A DNA stretch of 13,887 bases from the NCBI GenBank assembly GCA_947632295.1, contig CANROQ010000008.1, positions 1-13,887 on the forward strand. Reading direction: 5' to 3'. Shown piece by piece: positions 13,063 through 13,887 of this stretch. The position numbers and the translations under genes were made by a program. The number at the start of each line of letters is the position of its first letter. Positions within the stretch are counted from its first letter, which is position 1. Below the pieces are notes generated by a model. That model did no database searches, was not told where the DNA came from, and saw nothing but the letters and a program-made list of their open reading frames with translations. This DNA is from an uncultured Bacilli bacterium. Its GTDB lineage: Bacteria; Bacillota_I; Bacilli_A; RF39; UBA660.

Positions 13063-13605
13063 ATGAATACACCAAATAATAAAAGAAGAAAAGAAACAAG
13101 AGATAAAATAAGTAAAGTTTTTATCTCTTTATTACAAACAAAAGAAATGAACGAAATTTCTATTACTGATATTTGTAAACTCGCTAAAATAAATCGTTCT
13201 ACTTTTTATGTTAATTATCTTGATATTTACGATTTAGCCGACCAAATAGGACAAGAGTTAGAGCAAGATGTTTTCTCCTTATATCAAGAAGAAAGAGAAA
13301 CAAATCATAATTCAAACGATTTTTTAAAACTATTCAAGCATATCAAAGATAATCAAATATTTTATAAAACTTATTTTAAATTAAAAATGGATCAAAATTT
13401 TATTATTAAAGATTATGATTATCATTTATCAAAAAGATTATATGATGATAAATATATAGATTATCACATGGAATTTTTTAAAGCCGGACTTAACGCTATT
13501 ATAAAAAAATGGTTAGATAGTGGTTGTAAAGAATCACCCGAAGAAATTGAATATATCTTAAAAAGCGAATATAAAAATAAAAATAATATCAAAAATGAAA
13601 CTTGA
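13063..13605 (+). CDS. TetR/AcrR-family transcriptional regulator
   Basis: This 180-aa protein has the TetR DNA-binding domain at about 10-58 (RRKETRDKISKVFISLL, then ISITDICKLAKINRSTFYVN, YLDIYDLADQI), with the diagnostic recognition helix RSTFYVNY. The C-terminal ligand and dimer domain (60-180) is helical and typically variable. It looks like the TetR_C_7/DhaS-like subgroup (FFKAGLNAIIKKWLDSGCKE, then SPEEIEYIL). The start has AAAAGGAG 8-9 bases upstream. It is divergent from the three-gene membrane block and converges on a MATE gene. The two GACA-TGTC operators in the shared promoter region suggest it represses itself and the divergent operon. The stop codon falls inside the terminator hairpin. 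Confidence 0.9.
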   Translation: MNTPNNKRRKETRDKISKVFISLLQTKEMNEISITDICKLAKINRSTFYVNYLDIYDLADQIGQELEQDVFSLYQEERETNHNSNDFLKLFKHIKDNQIFYKTYFKLKMDQNFIIKDYDYHLSKRLYDDKYIDYHMEFFKAGLNAIIKKWLDSGCKESPEEIEYILKSEYKNKNNIKNET

Positions 13606-13616
13606 TATTATTTTTT
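13579..13616. terminator. Bidirectional terminator between tetR and the MATE gene
   Basis: AAAAATAATATCAA (13579-13592) and its complement (13602-13615) form a 14-bp stem with a 9-base loop and T-runs on both strands. It serves the converging tetR and transporter genes. Confidence 0.85.
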
Positions 13617-13645
13617 ATTTATATAAGTAAGACAAATTATTTGCA

Positions 13646-13887
13646 CTATTTATTTTTTAATTCACTTTTTAAAAGTAAAATTCCCAAAATAAAGGCTAAA
13701 ATATCCGCAATTATAGCACTCCACAACATTGTTACAACACTATGACTTAATGTTGCGATTACAATAATTGCAGGAACAAAAAAGATAACATCTCTTGCAA
13801 GAGCAAGTAGTGTTGATTTAAAACTAGAACCCATTGCTTGCAATAATATTGATAAAGATTTAATTATGCAAGTTAATATAATTCCAC
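13646..13887 (-). CDS. MATE-family efflux transporter, C-terminal part (cut by window edge)
   Basis: The frame stays open from the right edge to a stop at 13646 (about 80 codons). It gives GIILTCIIKSLSILLQAMGS, SFKSTLLALARDVIFFVPAI, a further span around TMLWSAIIADILAFILGILL, and a short charged tail KSELKNK. The QAMG.s.k..ll.l.R..iFF.P pattern and the late W...IADilafil span are the usual C-terminal end of MATE (NorM/DinF-like) sodium- or proton-driven drug exporters. An internal ATG or TTG start would cut through a membrane span, so this is a truncated view of a gene of normally about 450 aa. It converges on tetR and shares its terminator; whether TetR controls it cannot be seen here. Confidence 0.85.
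   Translation of the reverse strand, partial: GIILTCIIKSLSILLQAMGSSFKSTLLALARDVIFFVPAIIVIATLSHSVVTMLWSAIIADILAFILGILLLKSELKNK

Overview
The window is very AT-rich, with Firmicutes-type signals throughout: AGGAGG ribosome-binding sites, TTGnnn-17-TATAAT promoters, a Bacillus-type LexA box, and FtsK/SpoIIIE, CarD, TetR, XRE and MATE genes. Trp is TGG where I checked and tetR ends in TGA just inside its terminator, so the standard bacterial code fits. I infer an uncultivated low-GC member of the Bacilli or Clostridia, probably from the gut. I cannot name a species.

Layout. 1-720: the membrane N-terminus of an FtsK/SpoIIIE DNA translocase, running off the left edge. 882-4843: two adjacent minus-strand sigma-70 family genes with a shared N-terminal domain. 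The upstream one (about 893 aa) carries five tandem repeats resembling sigma region 4.1 after its normal regions 2-4, and is the most unusual gene here. 4856-5494: a long gap with a strong promoter for the sigma pair and a decayed gene remnant. 5504-5992: a CarD-family RNA polymerase regulator (plus strand). 6197-8015: an operon of ECF sigma factor, membrane anti-sigma factor and lipoprotein. 8205-8950: an XRE regulator and a membrane partner sharing a C-terminal domain. 9081-9485: an ASCH-domain protein. 9537-10286: an unknown membrane-anchored protein whose promoter lies between two 17-bp inverted repeats. 10432-11292: a Bro-N/DinD-like protein with a LexA box inside its promoter. 11410-12940: three genes for membrane or small helical proteins, divergent from a tetR (13063-13605). 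The shared promoter region of tetR has two matching operators. 13646-13887: the C-terminus of a MATE transporter, running off the right edge.

Functionally the window is dominated by transcription control: three sigma factors, an anti-sigma factor, CarD, XRE, TetR and one predicted SOS-controlled gene. The tetR block probably forms a self-contained membrane-stress or efflux module. The strongest candidate for an undescribed system is the tandem sigma pair with its repeat-bearing C-terminus and altered promoter-recognition residues.
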